A stretch of 64,000 bases of DNA, from positions 4,154,001-4,218,000 of the forward strand of contig JAILWY010000019.1 of NCBI GenBank assembly GCA_022113835.1, given 5' to 3'. The notes under the pieces are model-generated. The model was not told where the DNA came from, made no database searches, and was given only the letters and a program-made list of their open reading frames with translations. The position numbers and the translations under genes were made by a program. This stretch comes from Atopsyche davidsoni. Its lineage: Eukaryota; Arthropoda; Insecta; Trichoptera; Hydrobiosidae. Below are positions 25,035-36,360 of the stretch, piece after piece (within the stretch, counting starts at the first letter, position 1; each line of letters opens with the position of its first letter).

Positions 25035-25751
25035 AATACGTATATTATAAGTGAGTGGATTATCGTGAATTACTACTATATTCCGTGAACTACTATAAGG
25101 TATTGATTTGGAATTAATTTAAATAACTCATTAAGAAATCTGAACTGCTTCTGATGTAACATTATTAATATTTGCGAAACATGAGTATACCTTCTTTGAT
25201 AAATTGTAGGTTTTATGAATTTTTCGATGATATTCATGTCGACATTTTAGTAAATAAATTTAATAAAAAACAAAAAAATATTACATTTTGCAATGGCCTA
25301 CAGACATTAAAATTTAGTCAAAAAGCAAAAAGTGGGATATTCACAAAACAATTTCGCAAATTTTGACATTAAAATCCCTAATTTATCAGAACCAAATGTC
25401 TCTTGAGTGTCCGGCCTAGCGGTCGAAAAGATCTTATCCTGCAGAAAATAAAATTTTCAATACTAATAAAGTAGAATTACTTTATAAAAAAACCAGGAAC
25501 AAGAAAAACTAGCTGTGCACAGGGTAGAAATTTCACATTCCCTGGAGTGCCGAGAGATTTTATTGCATATAGCGAAGGCTTAGCAGGGAGGACTCTAATA
25601 TGGCTGACCAAGTAAAGGATTAACCTGTTTCTTTTTTTGGCCGACTTGATCATTCAGTTATTCCACTAGAGGCTAACAATTCACGCAAGATACCATTGAT
25701 AAATAAGATTTCGGTTTTATTACATTCGAAATCTTTATTTATTTATAAATT

Positions 25752-25812
25752 TATATATATATAAATATATGTATATATAAATATATATATATATATATAT
25801 TTTTTTTTTTTT
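25752..25812. repeat. AT microsatellite with poly-T end
   Basis: Imperfect AT repeats ending in a run of 12-13 T. Confidence 0.9.
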
Positions 25813-27966
25813 AAACATATAAAGACAATAAAAAAAAGTAGAATAAAAATACTCAAAACTTTATGAATATAGTTGTATTTTAGACATACAAGAAACTTTG
25901 AACTTGTAAAGGATTAAACATTGTAAAATATACTTAGATAATTTTTATTGGAATTTTACTGGTTTTATGTAAGGAGCGCGTCATTAACTTAAATATGTAA
26001 TATGCCATGAATGACAATTTACTACAAAAACAAAGAGATCTACAAAAGTATTTTAAAAAAATTCAACACATAATCAACCAATCCCAGCGTAAGCACAGCG
26101 CGGACCGCCACAATTAGATTGGCGAAAACCGCCTTTGTAGCTCGGTACCAACGGATTAGCTTGGTTTGCCATTTCCTCAGTCGGATGCTGTCGTCGGTGG
26201 GTGGAGCTCCGGAAGAACTCGGCCAATGGGGGCCCGCCGGAAGTCCAGCGATAAGCGCTGCTCCTTTCACCTTAATTTGAAATTTAAAAAGGCTTAAGCT
26301 GGTTTTTTAAAATTAGATATTCTTGTTGTTTTGAAAATCTGTGCTCAGAGCGACAAGTATATAAATTTCAGGCAGTAAATAAAAAGCCCATAGAAGCAAA
26401 GTTCGTGGACTGAACAAAGCTGCTTACAAAATGCGATTGGGAAAAAAATCATCGATTGTGTATTTACGGGTTACGATAAATAAATTAAACTAAAGATTGT
26501 CCATCAATAAAGAAACAGAAGCATTAAAATTTACAACCCCAATGAATTTCGTATCAAAGACTTGCTACTAAGCGAATTGTAAATTGGACTTTGAATGCTT
26601 CCTTGCAAGTTATTCCAAATATTCTCAAAGAGTCTAAAATGAGAAAGAACGATTGGCATTCAACAAGTCTGCGGATAAGACGCGCACTTGACGTCCGAGC
26701 AGCCGCTCCGAGCGCGGCCCAGAGACCGACAGGCCTCGCATTGTGTAACATTCGAAACAACTTGATTAAGTATCGCATGCCGTTCGGCGTAAAAGCTTCG
26801 CGATGAATTATTGTGTTTTAAGTATTATAGAACATATCAATTCAAAGGTACACAATTAAAAAGATAATGCAATACGTTCGTCATTATGAGTAAGGAATGT
26901 GTAGTTACGCAAGAGTTCTTTCATGGTTATTTTTAAGAAATTTACAATAAACAATTATCTTAACCTAAAAGTTCAATCAAAGCGATCGATATGTATTGTG
27001 ATGTCAGAGAAAATGGGATATAATAGGCATTTAGAAATGGGTTATAACATGAGGATAAAGAAGTAGCTATGACTGTGAGAGTAAATGTATCTACGACTTT
27101 CGAAATAGCGCCGCAAATAACATTGTTATGACGTCAATGGTTACACATGTGCAGTCTTGGTTTACGAGGTAAATTAATTTTCCAATGGAACCTTATTGAA
27201 GAGATATTTTCCACATTTAGAGAACAACTTTCCATAAAAATAAATACTGGAACTTAATGTATTTGAATTTGAGGAAGATAAACTAAGTTTGACATTTTTT
27301 TAATATTCAATTCATCTGTAAACACAATATTAAATTTTAATATTTGTATTTAAAAAAAGGCGCCTTTATTCCAAAAATAAAATAAATACCGGTAAAATAA
27401 ATGGTCCGGTTCTATCAATGAAAAAAAAAATTTCTTTATTATAGTCATTAAAATCGCAATCGTAAAATAAAAGGTTAAACTTAAGTTGTGCCTAAATATT
27501 TACCCACGGGTATAAATGCGAACAATTAAATTCTCGGAGAACTGCCTAATCCGGCCCTGATCAGCGTCACTTCTCACGCGAACTCAGGGTCTGAAGGCTC
27601 GAGATAACGGATTGGGGTCACCGGCCGGTAGAAATAGAAATGCTCGTCGATAATCGATAGCGATTGAATGCTGAGATATTTTCGAGGTTTGATATTTTTA
27701 ACTAATTGACTATATTAATTACATAGTATATCCTGAAATTCGCAAATATTACGCTATTAAATAAACACTTCAAAGTGTGCACAATATTTACATTTTAACC
27801 ACAACCAGTAACATGTGCGCAATTGCAACTAAATTACAATTAAAATATCTACATCGCTGCATAGCAAATACGAATCTCACAATGCAAATTGAAAAGATTT
27901 AACATTATTGGCTGAAAATAAACATGTTAGATAAACAACAAGTACGGAAAATGCTATGTATATTGT

Positions 27967-27975
27967 AAAGGATAT
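27967..27975 (-). promoter_or_regulatory. U12-type 5' splice site (ATATCCTTT)
   Basis: Nine of nine positions match the minor-spliceosome 5' splice consensus ATATCCTTT, the site paired by U11 and then U6atac. It follows exon A directly. No GT donor nearby preserves the frame; the only GT is inside ATGGTTGAA, which would drop the conserved VE residues and break the reading frame into exon B. Confidence 0.93.
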
Positions 27976-28061
27976 TCAACCATCGCCTGGACTCCGTTCT
28001 TCTTAAATACCACGATGCGCTGCACCTGGCCGTGTGGGGAACTGATTGTGTGGACGACATC
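27976..28061 (-). CDS. sm: hnRNP L / smooth, internal exon A (RRM2 helix 1 to strand 3)
   Basis: Internal coding exon of the RNA-binding splicing regulator hnRNP L (insect smooth), a nuclear multi-RRM protein. It enters in phase 0 at GAT and encodes 28 full codons plus two bases. The peptide reads DVVHTISSPHGQVQ followed by a strand with FKKNGVQAMVE, which is helix 1, strand 2 and strand 3 of RRM2 in this family. The acceptor is strong: a run of pyrimidines ending CTTTTGCAG directly before the exon. The donor side is not GT. The exon ends ATG GTT GA and the next bases are ATATCCTTT, a perfect U12-type 5' splice site. Joined to exon B the split codon is GAG (E) and the protein continues VEFES as the family expects. 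The minus-strand frame reads on into the intron and stops after about eight codons. The preceding exon (start of RRM2) was not found in the window. Confidence 0.94.
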
Positions 28062-28559
28062 CTGCAAAAGAAAAAAAGCAGAACGATTAACACAAAGTTA
28101 TGTACATATTCAATGATATAAACTTATGCGTTCAAGTTGAACTATTATACTCGAATATATTAATAGTGGACACATGGGAAAAAGATACAAGTACAATTTG
28201 AATAATTTCAGTCGCGTAATAAATTTATGTTATTTTATTACGCGTGAAAAACATATATTTAAAATAAAAAAAACTTTTTGCCGGTTTCCGAGTCGGGGTA
28301 ATATTAAATATAAAATCACCTCGCTTTATACGCCCGCATGACACGCAGAGTATTTGTAAGATTTTTATTTCTCTCGAATAACAGAACAACGTATCGCAAA
28401 ACACAACACACGCCTCTGCTTCTAATGGCGTGCCGGTGCCATTTCTTTGTGCGAGGAAACACGCAAAATAGTATAATAAGTGCACCTCAACAGTGCATCT
28501 ACGTTCGTCAATAAATATACATATGTGAATATACACACATATATATATATATATTTTAA

Positions 28560-28790
28560 ATATTTTTGAATAAAATACTTCAGTGATTTTCCACATTTTC
28601 GTTTTTATTAGTGACCGGTTTCGCCAACCTTTCACGTTGGCATTATTAATTGTTTACAAAATTGCTTATTATTATATAAAATCTCACTCTGTTTGATAAT
28701 GCCAACGTGAAAGGTTGGCGAAACCGGTCACTAATAAAAACGAAAATGTGGAAAATCACTCAAGTATTTTATTCAAAAATATCAAAATGG
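28560..28790. repeat. Foldback element with 87-bp arms
   Basis: Arms 28560-28646 and 28696-28782 are reverse complements with a single mismatch, around a 49-bp spacer. The sequence shared with the other copy continues to 28789 (...AAAATGG). Each arm holds a six-bp hairpin, GCCAAC-loop-GTTGGC, followed directly by GAAACCGGTCACTAATAAA. A TA microsatellite and a 27-bp minisatellite follow immediately. The architecture (short hairpin, then CGAAAC, then A-rich tail, often in inverted pairs beside microsatellites) recalls the ends of Penelope-like retroelements. That assignment is inference; no reverse transcriptase is present. Confidence 0.88.
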
Positions 28791-28833
28791 AATTCTACCA
28801 AGTACTCTCTGTCGAAAATATTGAATATACATA

Positions 28834-28837
<4 letters not shown>

Positions 28838-28921
<84 letters not shown>
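28838..28921. repeat. AT microsatellite beside the foldback
   Basis: About 40 pure AT units directly downstream of the foldback element, followed by the 27-bp minisatellite. Confidence 0.95.
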
Positions 28922-28925
<4 letters not shown>

Positions 28926-28944
28926 TATATATATATATATATAT

Positions 28945-29072
28945 GTACATACATATATACATATAATATGTACAATGTACATATTATATGTATACATACA
29001 TATATACATATAATATATGTACATACATATATACATATAATATATGTACATACATATATACATATAATATAT
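28945..29072. repeat. 27-bp AT-rich minisatellite
   Basis: At least three head-to-tail units of 27-29 bp starting GTACATACATATATACATAT, plus one more partial unit, with a short inverted interruption near 28970-28990. It continues the TA tract that follows the 28.6-kb foldback. Confidence 0.8.
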
Positions 29073-29087
29073 ATACAAATATAACAG

Positions 29088-29143
29088 TTTTGAAGATGCC
29101 GTGTTCGGCGAAAGAGCTCTCGCTACAAGTGAAATAAACGTAG
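29088..29143 (+). repeat. Second hairpin-CGAAA motif beside the foldback
   Basis: TTGAAGAT, then a four-bp hairpin GCCG-TGTT-CGGC, then GAAAGAGCTCTCGC and an ending GTGAAATAAA. The layout parallels the 28.6-kb arms (TTGATAAT, hairpin, GAAAC..., TAATAAA) although the sequence differs. It may be the end of a related but distinct element in the same cluster. Confidence 0.4.
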
Positions 29144-29847
29144 TCTCCAAAACAACTTGGTTTTATTTTATTATAAGAATATTTCATTTTTCAGAATTAA
29201 AAATCATAATGTACCATCAGTCAAAAATGTTAAATCTATTAATATTTACGCATCAAAACGTCTTTAAAATTGTTCAATTATGCATCAAGTGGCCGACACG
29301 GAGATATGCCAAAAGAATCATGTTTCAAAACAATAAAAAATGTACTAACTTTTTATCCGGCTCGCTCATTATACGACCTATATTTATTCACAGAAATAAA
29401 ATTTTCAAAGACCTGCATTCCTTGTCACTTTACGCTCTATTTAAATACAATAGCGCAAGACAAGAAATTCAATCTTGAATAATGACTTTTCTCAATTATA
29501 AATACTTTAAAGAAGCTCAGAATTTCATTTACCAACAAAAATACTCAAGAAAAATAACGCATTCCTTGATACACAAATTTCAACTGTATATTCAAGTTTA
29601 AGCGATGTCCTTAAAATAAAATAAAATCTTAAAAAGTAGCCGATATCTCTTTCCGGCCTTGCGAATGAGAGTTAATGGCGATAATCAACTGAAAAAATTA
29701 TATTGAAGAAAAAAAAATCACAACGCTGAGGATTTTGAAATAAACACATTAATATCCAGTGACAACCAAGCCTTATAAAATGTTTTCAACTATGTTAAAA
29801 AATCACAATTAACCGTAGTGTCAATATGCGTCATTATAGCGTCGTAT

Positions 29848-30083
29848 GATCAAATACGGCCCAATTACTTAAACAGACCTACTTATACCTGGGAAACATT
29901 ATGGTATATTCAGATTCACCAAGTAGCACGAGCCTTCACTCGTGTTGTCCGGAGACGGAGGAGTTCTATTACAAACAGATCAAATGCGCGCAGCAGCCAG
30001 CGGCGAGAGAAATAACGCAGGACGATATAGTCCCACCCTGTGTTAAAATAATACCATTCACTGTGATGAAAATCACCAATTAG
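29848..30083 (+). CDS. Candidate short open frame, unknown; possible retroelement end
   Basis: I do not recognise it. The frame is open from about 29848, with an ATG at 29901, and ends in TAG at 30081-30083. The last 60 codons have balanced composition (ETEEFYYKQIKCAQQPAARE, later DDIVPPCVKIIPFTVMKITN). Directly after the stop comes TGTTAGTGTATTACGTGACA and roughly 200 bp of moderate GC that end with an AATAAA near 30260. A TG start right after a terminal stop could be a 3' long terminal repeat, but I see no polypurine tract and no matching second copy. Alternatives are a small nested gene or chance. Confidence 0.28.
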
Positions 30084-33000
30084 TGTTAGTGTATTACGTG
30101 ACACTGGTTAGGTCGAGTCTGATGATCGAGAGTCGATGAGTACGCTTTGCGCGAGCTCCCGAATGTTCTAGATGCATCGTAAGCCATTTTCGGATTAGTG
30201 TCGAAACGGCTTCGTCTGACAGCTGTCGGCGACATTGTGAATATAAATATGTGTTGAAATAAATACTCTGTAAGAGAATTAATGAATATAACTAGTGCAA
30301 AAAAATACTGTTTTTAATTATGTGGACCCGAATCGTTACACTATGTACAACGCGACTCCGAAATTTTGCGTTCGGAAGCTTTGCAGTAATACTGCGATAT
30401 CCGTTACAAGCCAAACAAAAAGAAAACCTCCCTATCACGGGAGTTTCATTCATTATTTAAAGAGTTATTCCTGTTTTGTTTTCCTTGCCTTTGTACAATG
30501 TACAGGTAGAATTGGGAATTATAAATCACATTCCTTTTGACATTTAAATTGAACGGCCCTGCCTTTTTATTCCTGCAGTCTAAATATATGATGACTCGCC
30601 TAGCGTTTCATCGACGAAGTTTTTCTGATAAAATACCCATTCCGTCCAAAGTTAAATGAAAAAAATATATATCCAAATGAGCAAAGCATATGCGATATTC
30701 CTCGTTAGAAGGGTCAAAGAAGTATACAATTCTAGTTAACATTAGTACACGTCCCACAAAAGAATATGATGAAAAGGTATATATTATACTAGTATAAATT
30801 AAGATAAATAGAAATGAGTTGTTTGATTCAAATTGAAATATTTATTATTGACTAGATTTATCATATAATTTTATCGGATAAATTATAATACTCCTGAGAA
30901 AAGATACCACAATTTAAGACGATAGTATCGATACTCCTGCTAAGATGGAAAAAAAATTCCACGATAGTGGAAAATATGCATCGTTTACAAAACTAAATGA
31001 AAAATTGGAGCAATATTTATATAAAAATTAAAACGACACGAATGTCTAATTAAAAGTATTGACAAACAAAACACGCTTAGGAAGTAAGGTCTACATGTTA
31101 AAATTGCAGTTTTATGATGTTATACATCAATTCTTTCCTCCAAAATTAAGAAGTATTTACGAAAGGTTACGATAATTTCCAAGTTAATGTAAAAAAAAAA
31201 AAACAAATGTGCATACAAATCTTGATTTAAGCATTTGATTGGGATTGTTAGAATTTAAACAAATTTACTTAATATTGTCATGTGTGTGAGTAACACGTTA
31301 ACAAATTGATACTCATTTTCCATAGCTAAATTAATTACACAAATAAAATATATCACGAACATATTTTCCCTTTAAAGACCCACTCACTATAGGCGGGCAT
31401 TAATCACGATTACGTTGAATACTAACAAAGCGAGTTAAATCAAACGTCGGCCGGCACATTACTTATATTATACAGAAATAGCTTCCCGGCTGACTCTACG
31501 CCCGGAGTCTACTCCGCCGGCACTCGGCATCACTCGAGGTTTAATTAGAAAGCGCGAAGGTTCGAGTGTGCGCTAATAGAAAAATGCTTTTAATTAGGTA
31601 GAGACCGAATCGACCTGTTTGCAACCAAAACGTTTATCTTGGATATCAAAACAATTAATTCACCACTCTACACACAAACATCTCAAATGTTTTATAACCA
31701 AATACTATCTGTGTGTTTATAGTGAGACATGGTTTTTGAATTAAATGTTTACAATATAACACAATTCTAAAATTTAATTTACTACTTACATAAACTAGGT
31801 CACCTTATGCAATTATAGGAAAATATGAAATACTGTTAGTTTAAAAATAAAAAAATACTAAACAAAGAAGCGCATGTGACGGTAAAATTTGAAGATGTGA
31901 AAAACGCAACGTAGCATGTTATTACGCGTAATCAATATTTAAAAATTGTATACATAAATCGATAAAATGTCTAAAAAAATATGTTTAATTATGTCGAAAT
32001 GCAAATTCTGATTTAGATTGGTTTATATTGAAGATGTAAATTGAAACCTGCCGTTACGTTAATTAAGTATAAGATGTTTCGACTATTTGGGATGTCCAAC
32101 ATTTGAGGTCTTCATAATATACAAATAGTAATCATATGTAATAAACCAACGCACTGCGTCAAACTGCAATAACTAGTACTCTTACCTAAAGAAGACATAG
32201 TTAATGTGAAGAAGAGATACCAATATTAAACCGGTGAATATAAACAGAAATAAAACCTCAAAATACACTATTTTCAAAAAAAGACTATTTTTCAATCAAT
32301 TGAATAACGAATTTCTATATTTCCACGATTCTACGACGCACACATACTGTATGGAATGAACTCATGGACGGAATACTTTAATATCCTCTTGTAAACGATA
32401 CTGCCTGTTTATAAGAGGCCACTTAAAAATTCCTCAATAGGTGCACCAACTTAACTGTTTGATATATTTCATACTTAAAAGAAAGCTCACATGCTAAAAA
32501 TAAAATATAATAAGTATTATTGATATATACATATTAAAAAGCAACACTGCCAGTAAACGATATAGAATCGCGTGTATAGTGTGTGGGAGCGGATTTCGAT
32601 ATTCAATAAATAAGGTGGGTAATACAGAAATTCAACGCGTTACTCAAATTATGTATAAAGCGTACCCGGCAAAGGTACGAGCTAAATATTTTTTAAAAAG
32701 TTTTTTACCTACCGCCTCCAATTTACTCATCATCAATTATAAAAAAAAAACATCGTCCACGTGTGGCAAATAAACTCCAGTTAATATATATTTAAAAAAC
32801 TATTGATATAATTATCACAAGATGAATACAGATTCAAAGAATAATACTGGTATTATTTCAGAAAAAACAAAAATATTTTTTTAAAAATGAGTTACGTATT
32901 CGGTTTCTCTTGAAAATACAAATATATCTTAGAATACGATATACAAAACATTAAGCTCGGGATTGACTGATGGCACGGTGGTAAGAAGACAATTATTAAA

Positions 33001-36000
33001 GTCTTCGCATTTTTCAGGTATACTTAAGATATATTTAAACGAGTGAGATCTTTTGAGAAATTAACGCAATTATTCAATACTTTCACAGTCTTGGGTATTT
33101 GGACGTGCCGACATCTCAGGATGAAAAGCTTTCGTATGATTTAAGCCCGGCTCGTTTGTAATGAGCGGCAGTGGACAGCTCAGATCATTCAACAAAAACA
33201 GGCTGGTTGGATTTTATACAAGTTTTTACATATTAAAATTCCAATCGGAGCGACGAGAAAAGGGCTTTTTGTCCAACCCAAAACATCATGCTTATCGCGG
33301 CACGGTGTTCTAGCCAATAGAAAAGATGCGGCTTGTGATCGAGCGAGGATTTAAATCGTTGCATGCAAACGCGATCCAATGCACCTCAAAGCCTGATGAA
33401 TATTCCAGTGTAGGCTTTTATCCTATCTGTCACGAAAATGATATTCGATTTTTCTCACGTCATTTTATGTGTTAATCACATAACTAATACCATTTTATCA
33501 ATTAAACAACAGAAACCTAGTTGAATAAAATGTGTGAATGTATCGCATATTAACCTTTGGTTCAATTAATAGTTAATAACAATTAGTTATAAATGACCCT
33601 TTCGGTATAATTACGGTTTTTAGAGTAATGACAACATACTGCCTGTTTCATATAAATGAGAGAAAAATCCCAGAGGCTCAGGTTGTCGTTTATCACGGAA
33701 GAAAATTTAATTAAAAAATAACCCTTCATCTTCGAGAAAGCGAGGCGAGGTGAACCGCAGAGAGTAAGGGAAGTAGAAGTAGATTAATTTTTGCACAAGG
33801 GAAAGCGCGCTAACAAAAGAAATGGAAACATCGTTGAAGGGCGCCATGCGAAACAGGGATGTCAAGTAAATAAATATACGATAACAAATACTAGCAAACG
33901 AAGATAAAAAATATACAGAATATAAATCTACGTCTACACACACCGGAATAAAAGAGTAATAAAATACTTTAATTATAAAGCCTAAAATAACGACAAAGCA
34001 CGAGAAGTCCAGTAACGACCGGTGAAAAGGCTAATTTCAAAAATTAAAACATGGCTGCAAGAGCGTTATGAAATGATCCCGGCTAACTCGGGAAATCACT
34101 TAGCCATTATAATACGTGGAAAAAAACCACATTTCCCAGGAAGTAAATCGAGAACGCGGATTAGGACAATCGTGTAGCTCGGCCACCCGTACTATAATCA
34201 TAAATACTGAAATTACAAAAGCGAATTGCAATAATCGTTTTCAACAAAAATACCATTTATTAATTTGTTTAAACCTTTTACCCTGGATGAAGAATGGTAG
34301 CTTCCCAGAAAAATGATTTCAGATATAAGAAACCAAATGCGGAATTGCAGTATTTAAATACAGGAAGGGGCTGCTGTCATATTTTCAACAACCGGAAGAT
34401 ACAATATATGTAACAACGGATCGATAAAAAACACCAAAAAGAACGCAAAAAATCAAACACTAAGTAAAAATATTGATGAAGCCAATTGGGGAATACATGC
34501 CCTAAATAACAAGGTAATAGAAACCCTCTCAAAAACTGCAAATAAAATAAATGAGGTGACTTTTATAACTCAACTTTCTTACGTACGTTAAAGATGAAAA
34601 TTCTAAAAAATATTGAAGAATGGCGCAGAAAGAACAAAAGCTTGGAAGCTTGTCTTTGAAAAAACTAACACATGAAAATTAATCTCCTAGTTTTAGCAGG
34701 AAATTAAATGCTTCGACACAAAACTGATTAAAACTGAATATCTTTTTAAGTGAAAAAGAATAAATTGCGGAGAAATATGAATCTCACCTGGCATAAATTT
34801 GAAAGTGACGAAGCTACGACTAAATAAGACGACGTTTATATATTTATTAAAATCGATAAATGTAAACTTCTATAAGAATAATTAAATAAGAAGCAACCTC
34901 ATTTAGAGAAATAGCTCCTACACATGAAAAATATACTTATAAAGAAGCTACAAAAAACTTCAAATTATATTGAACCAAATCTAAATAAAATAAATATTGT
35001 AATAATTGTAATAATCATTAGGTATAAAATTGTTGTTAAATAATGAACATTGATAATTTTATGGGGAAATGCACATAAAAAACGACTGACTTAATGATAA
35101 CATAAAGTTAATAGGGGAAAGAAGGGTAGCTCCAGCGGGCGGGTAAACATTACAAAAAAATCATACTTCCCGGGTCTTAACTTTTAGGATTTCGTAGATA
35201 ATAAACGTGTTAGTGGGTGATTCCACATATAACCCGATTGAGTCAACGTTTTAGAACGTGATCCTGTAAATATTAAGTTTGGAAAACTAGCACCACGTAT
35301 TAATAAATCATTCCGAACCTTTATTTGATTGGAAAGATTAAGTAATTACGTATTTGTCTTGAGTATATATTGCAAAATTATTTTACTTTCTGAATTTCTA
35401 ACAGGAACATATATTTCGTCAGAATCAGCTTTCGAGACAAAACGTTGATTTTGAAAAAAAATCATGTCGAGTACCATTATCGTACCAAGTCGGCTACCAT
35501 ATTCAACAAATAAAAATGTGTTGAAATCTCACTATCGTTAGTAATTTAAAGAGATATCATTATAAGACAAAAGCGATTGACATTTGTATATTCACAGTTC
35601 ACAATTTTATAAATTAAATTTAAAATATCAAGCACGAAAGAAGACTGTACCAATTTCACCTAGGTGACTTGCCACTCTGCCTGTGTATACTCGTTGGGTG
35701 GATGAAAAAAGAAATAGAACAAAGAAAGAAGGGGGAGTTAGGGTTGCTGGCATCCGAGCGACCATCGCACAATTATTGCTATTTGTCTGGAGACAAAGGC
35801 CATTGTGAAAAGATTCTTTTATTGAGCTCTCGTTTAGATAATTTCAATGCAACTCGAGTTTTAACATGCAAGATTGAAATATATATACACATTGAAAAAC
35901 CAAAAGGGAACCATTTCTCCACCAATAAATGTTACATGTAAATATATATATAATATATTATATATATATAAATCTATCAAAATAGACAAAAAAAAGTCTA

Positions 36001-36025
36001 CTTTGGCCATTTTTTACGTCTTAAT

Positions 36026-36226
36026 AAGTATGGCATCATCCATCTGATTGTCCAAGGAAAAATCTGAGGAATAAGGGGCATTGGAAGATCACATGAATTC
36101 CGAATTTGCGCCAGTAGCCATAGATCGGAAGTGCAGATGCATAGGAGAGACTGGCCCAGAATAGAGATATGTTCGAGGAAATGGTCACGAACCTCCTACG
36201 AGGAGAGGCAACAGAAGAAGAAGAAT
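36026..36226 (+). pseudogene. Non-LTR retrotransposon C-terminal remnant
   Basis: The first frame reads KYGIIHLIVQGKI, stop, GIRGIGR, which matches the common tail of many animal LINE polyproteins (Y-x-hh-LIhQGKIEGKRGIGRR...). After a frameshift another frame reads RLAQNRDMFEEMVTNLLRG and ends in a run of E residues, matching the final LFRxAxDRxxFxxMVANLL segment. Stops and the shift mark a decayed copy. An A/T-rich simple repeat follows (36227-36360), which may have grown from the element's 3' tail. Confidence 0.65.
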
Positions 36227-36360
36227 ACCAATATATGTATACAAATATAAATATATGTATATAAATATACATATATGTAAACAAATATAAATATATGAAT
36301 ACACATATAAATATATGTGTGTATGTATACAAATATAAAAAGATATATACATATTTATAC
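36227..36360. repeat. AT-rich imperfect tandem repeat
   Basis: Variants of an AAATATAAATATATGTATAC unit of about 20 bp repeat several times directly after a GAA run and the LINE C-terminal remnant. Confidence 0.75.

Larger units (their letters stand above)
17957..27975 (-). other. U12-type AT-AC intron between exons A and B
   Basis: Intron of 10,019 nt in phase 2. On the minus strand it begins ATATCCTTT at 27975, the U12 5' splice consensus, and ends in TAC at 17957. The branch-site consensus TCCTTAAC sits at 17967-17974, with the likely branch adenosine 11 nt before the intron end, inside the narrow distance typical for the minor spliceosome. It holds the single-armed tRNA-like repeat (18852-19113), the endonuclease remnant (24425-24640) and TA microsatellites (24850-25031, 25752-25812). 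GC-richer islands without a convincing gene lie near 18510-18720, 19520-19660, 20860-21070, 21990-22150, 23170-23420, 26090-26270, 26660-26790 and 27540-27640. The remainder is AT-rich sequence in which I see nothing definable. Confidence 0.93.
28062..36025 (-). other. Upstream intronic region, part 1
   Basis: Sequence 5' of exon A on the gene strand. It opens with the pyrimidine-rich acceptor of exon A, then the foldback-microsatellite composite (28530-29165) and the coding-like frame at about 29848-30083. GC-richer islands lie near 31430-31570 and 33110-33420. Between 30300 and 36000 I see no exon of RRM1 and no recognisable element, only AT-rich sequence with scattered poly-A and poly-T runs and an A/T palindrome near 35941-35975. 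Confidence 0.55.

Noticed and set aside
24829..25050. Tyr-Ile repeat open frames through TA tracts (also near 28715-29187, 36036-37285 and 59760-59957)
   Set aside because: Translation of AT microsatellites; not proteins.
17948..27977. GT-AG reading of the exon A to exon B intron (donor at ATG/GTTGAA, acceptor at GAAAG/CCTG)
   Set aside because: It joins a phase-0 end to a start one base out of frame and removes the conserved VEFES residues; the AT-AC reading fits the protein and three U12 signals exactly.
28225..28635. 136-codon and 125-codon frames at 28225-28635 (minus) and 28707-29084 (plus) with identical starts
   Set aside because: The shared N-terminal peptide is the inverted arm of the foldback read on each strand; the rest is simple repeat.
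34790..34830. Minus-strand microexon between an ATTTAG acceptor and a GTGAGATTC donor, reading FVTFKFMP
   Set aside because: Resembles an RRM RNP1 motif only superficially and does not match hnRNP L RRM1; too short to support.
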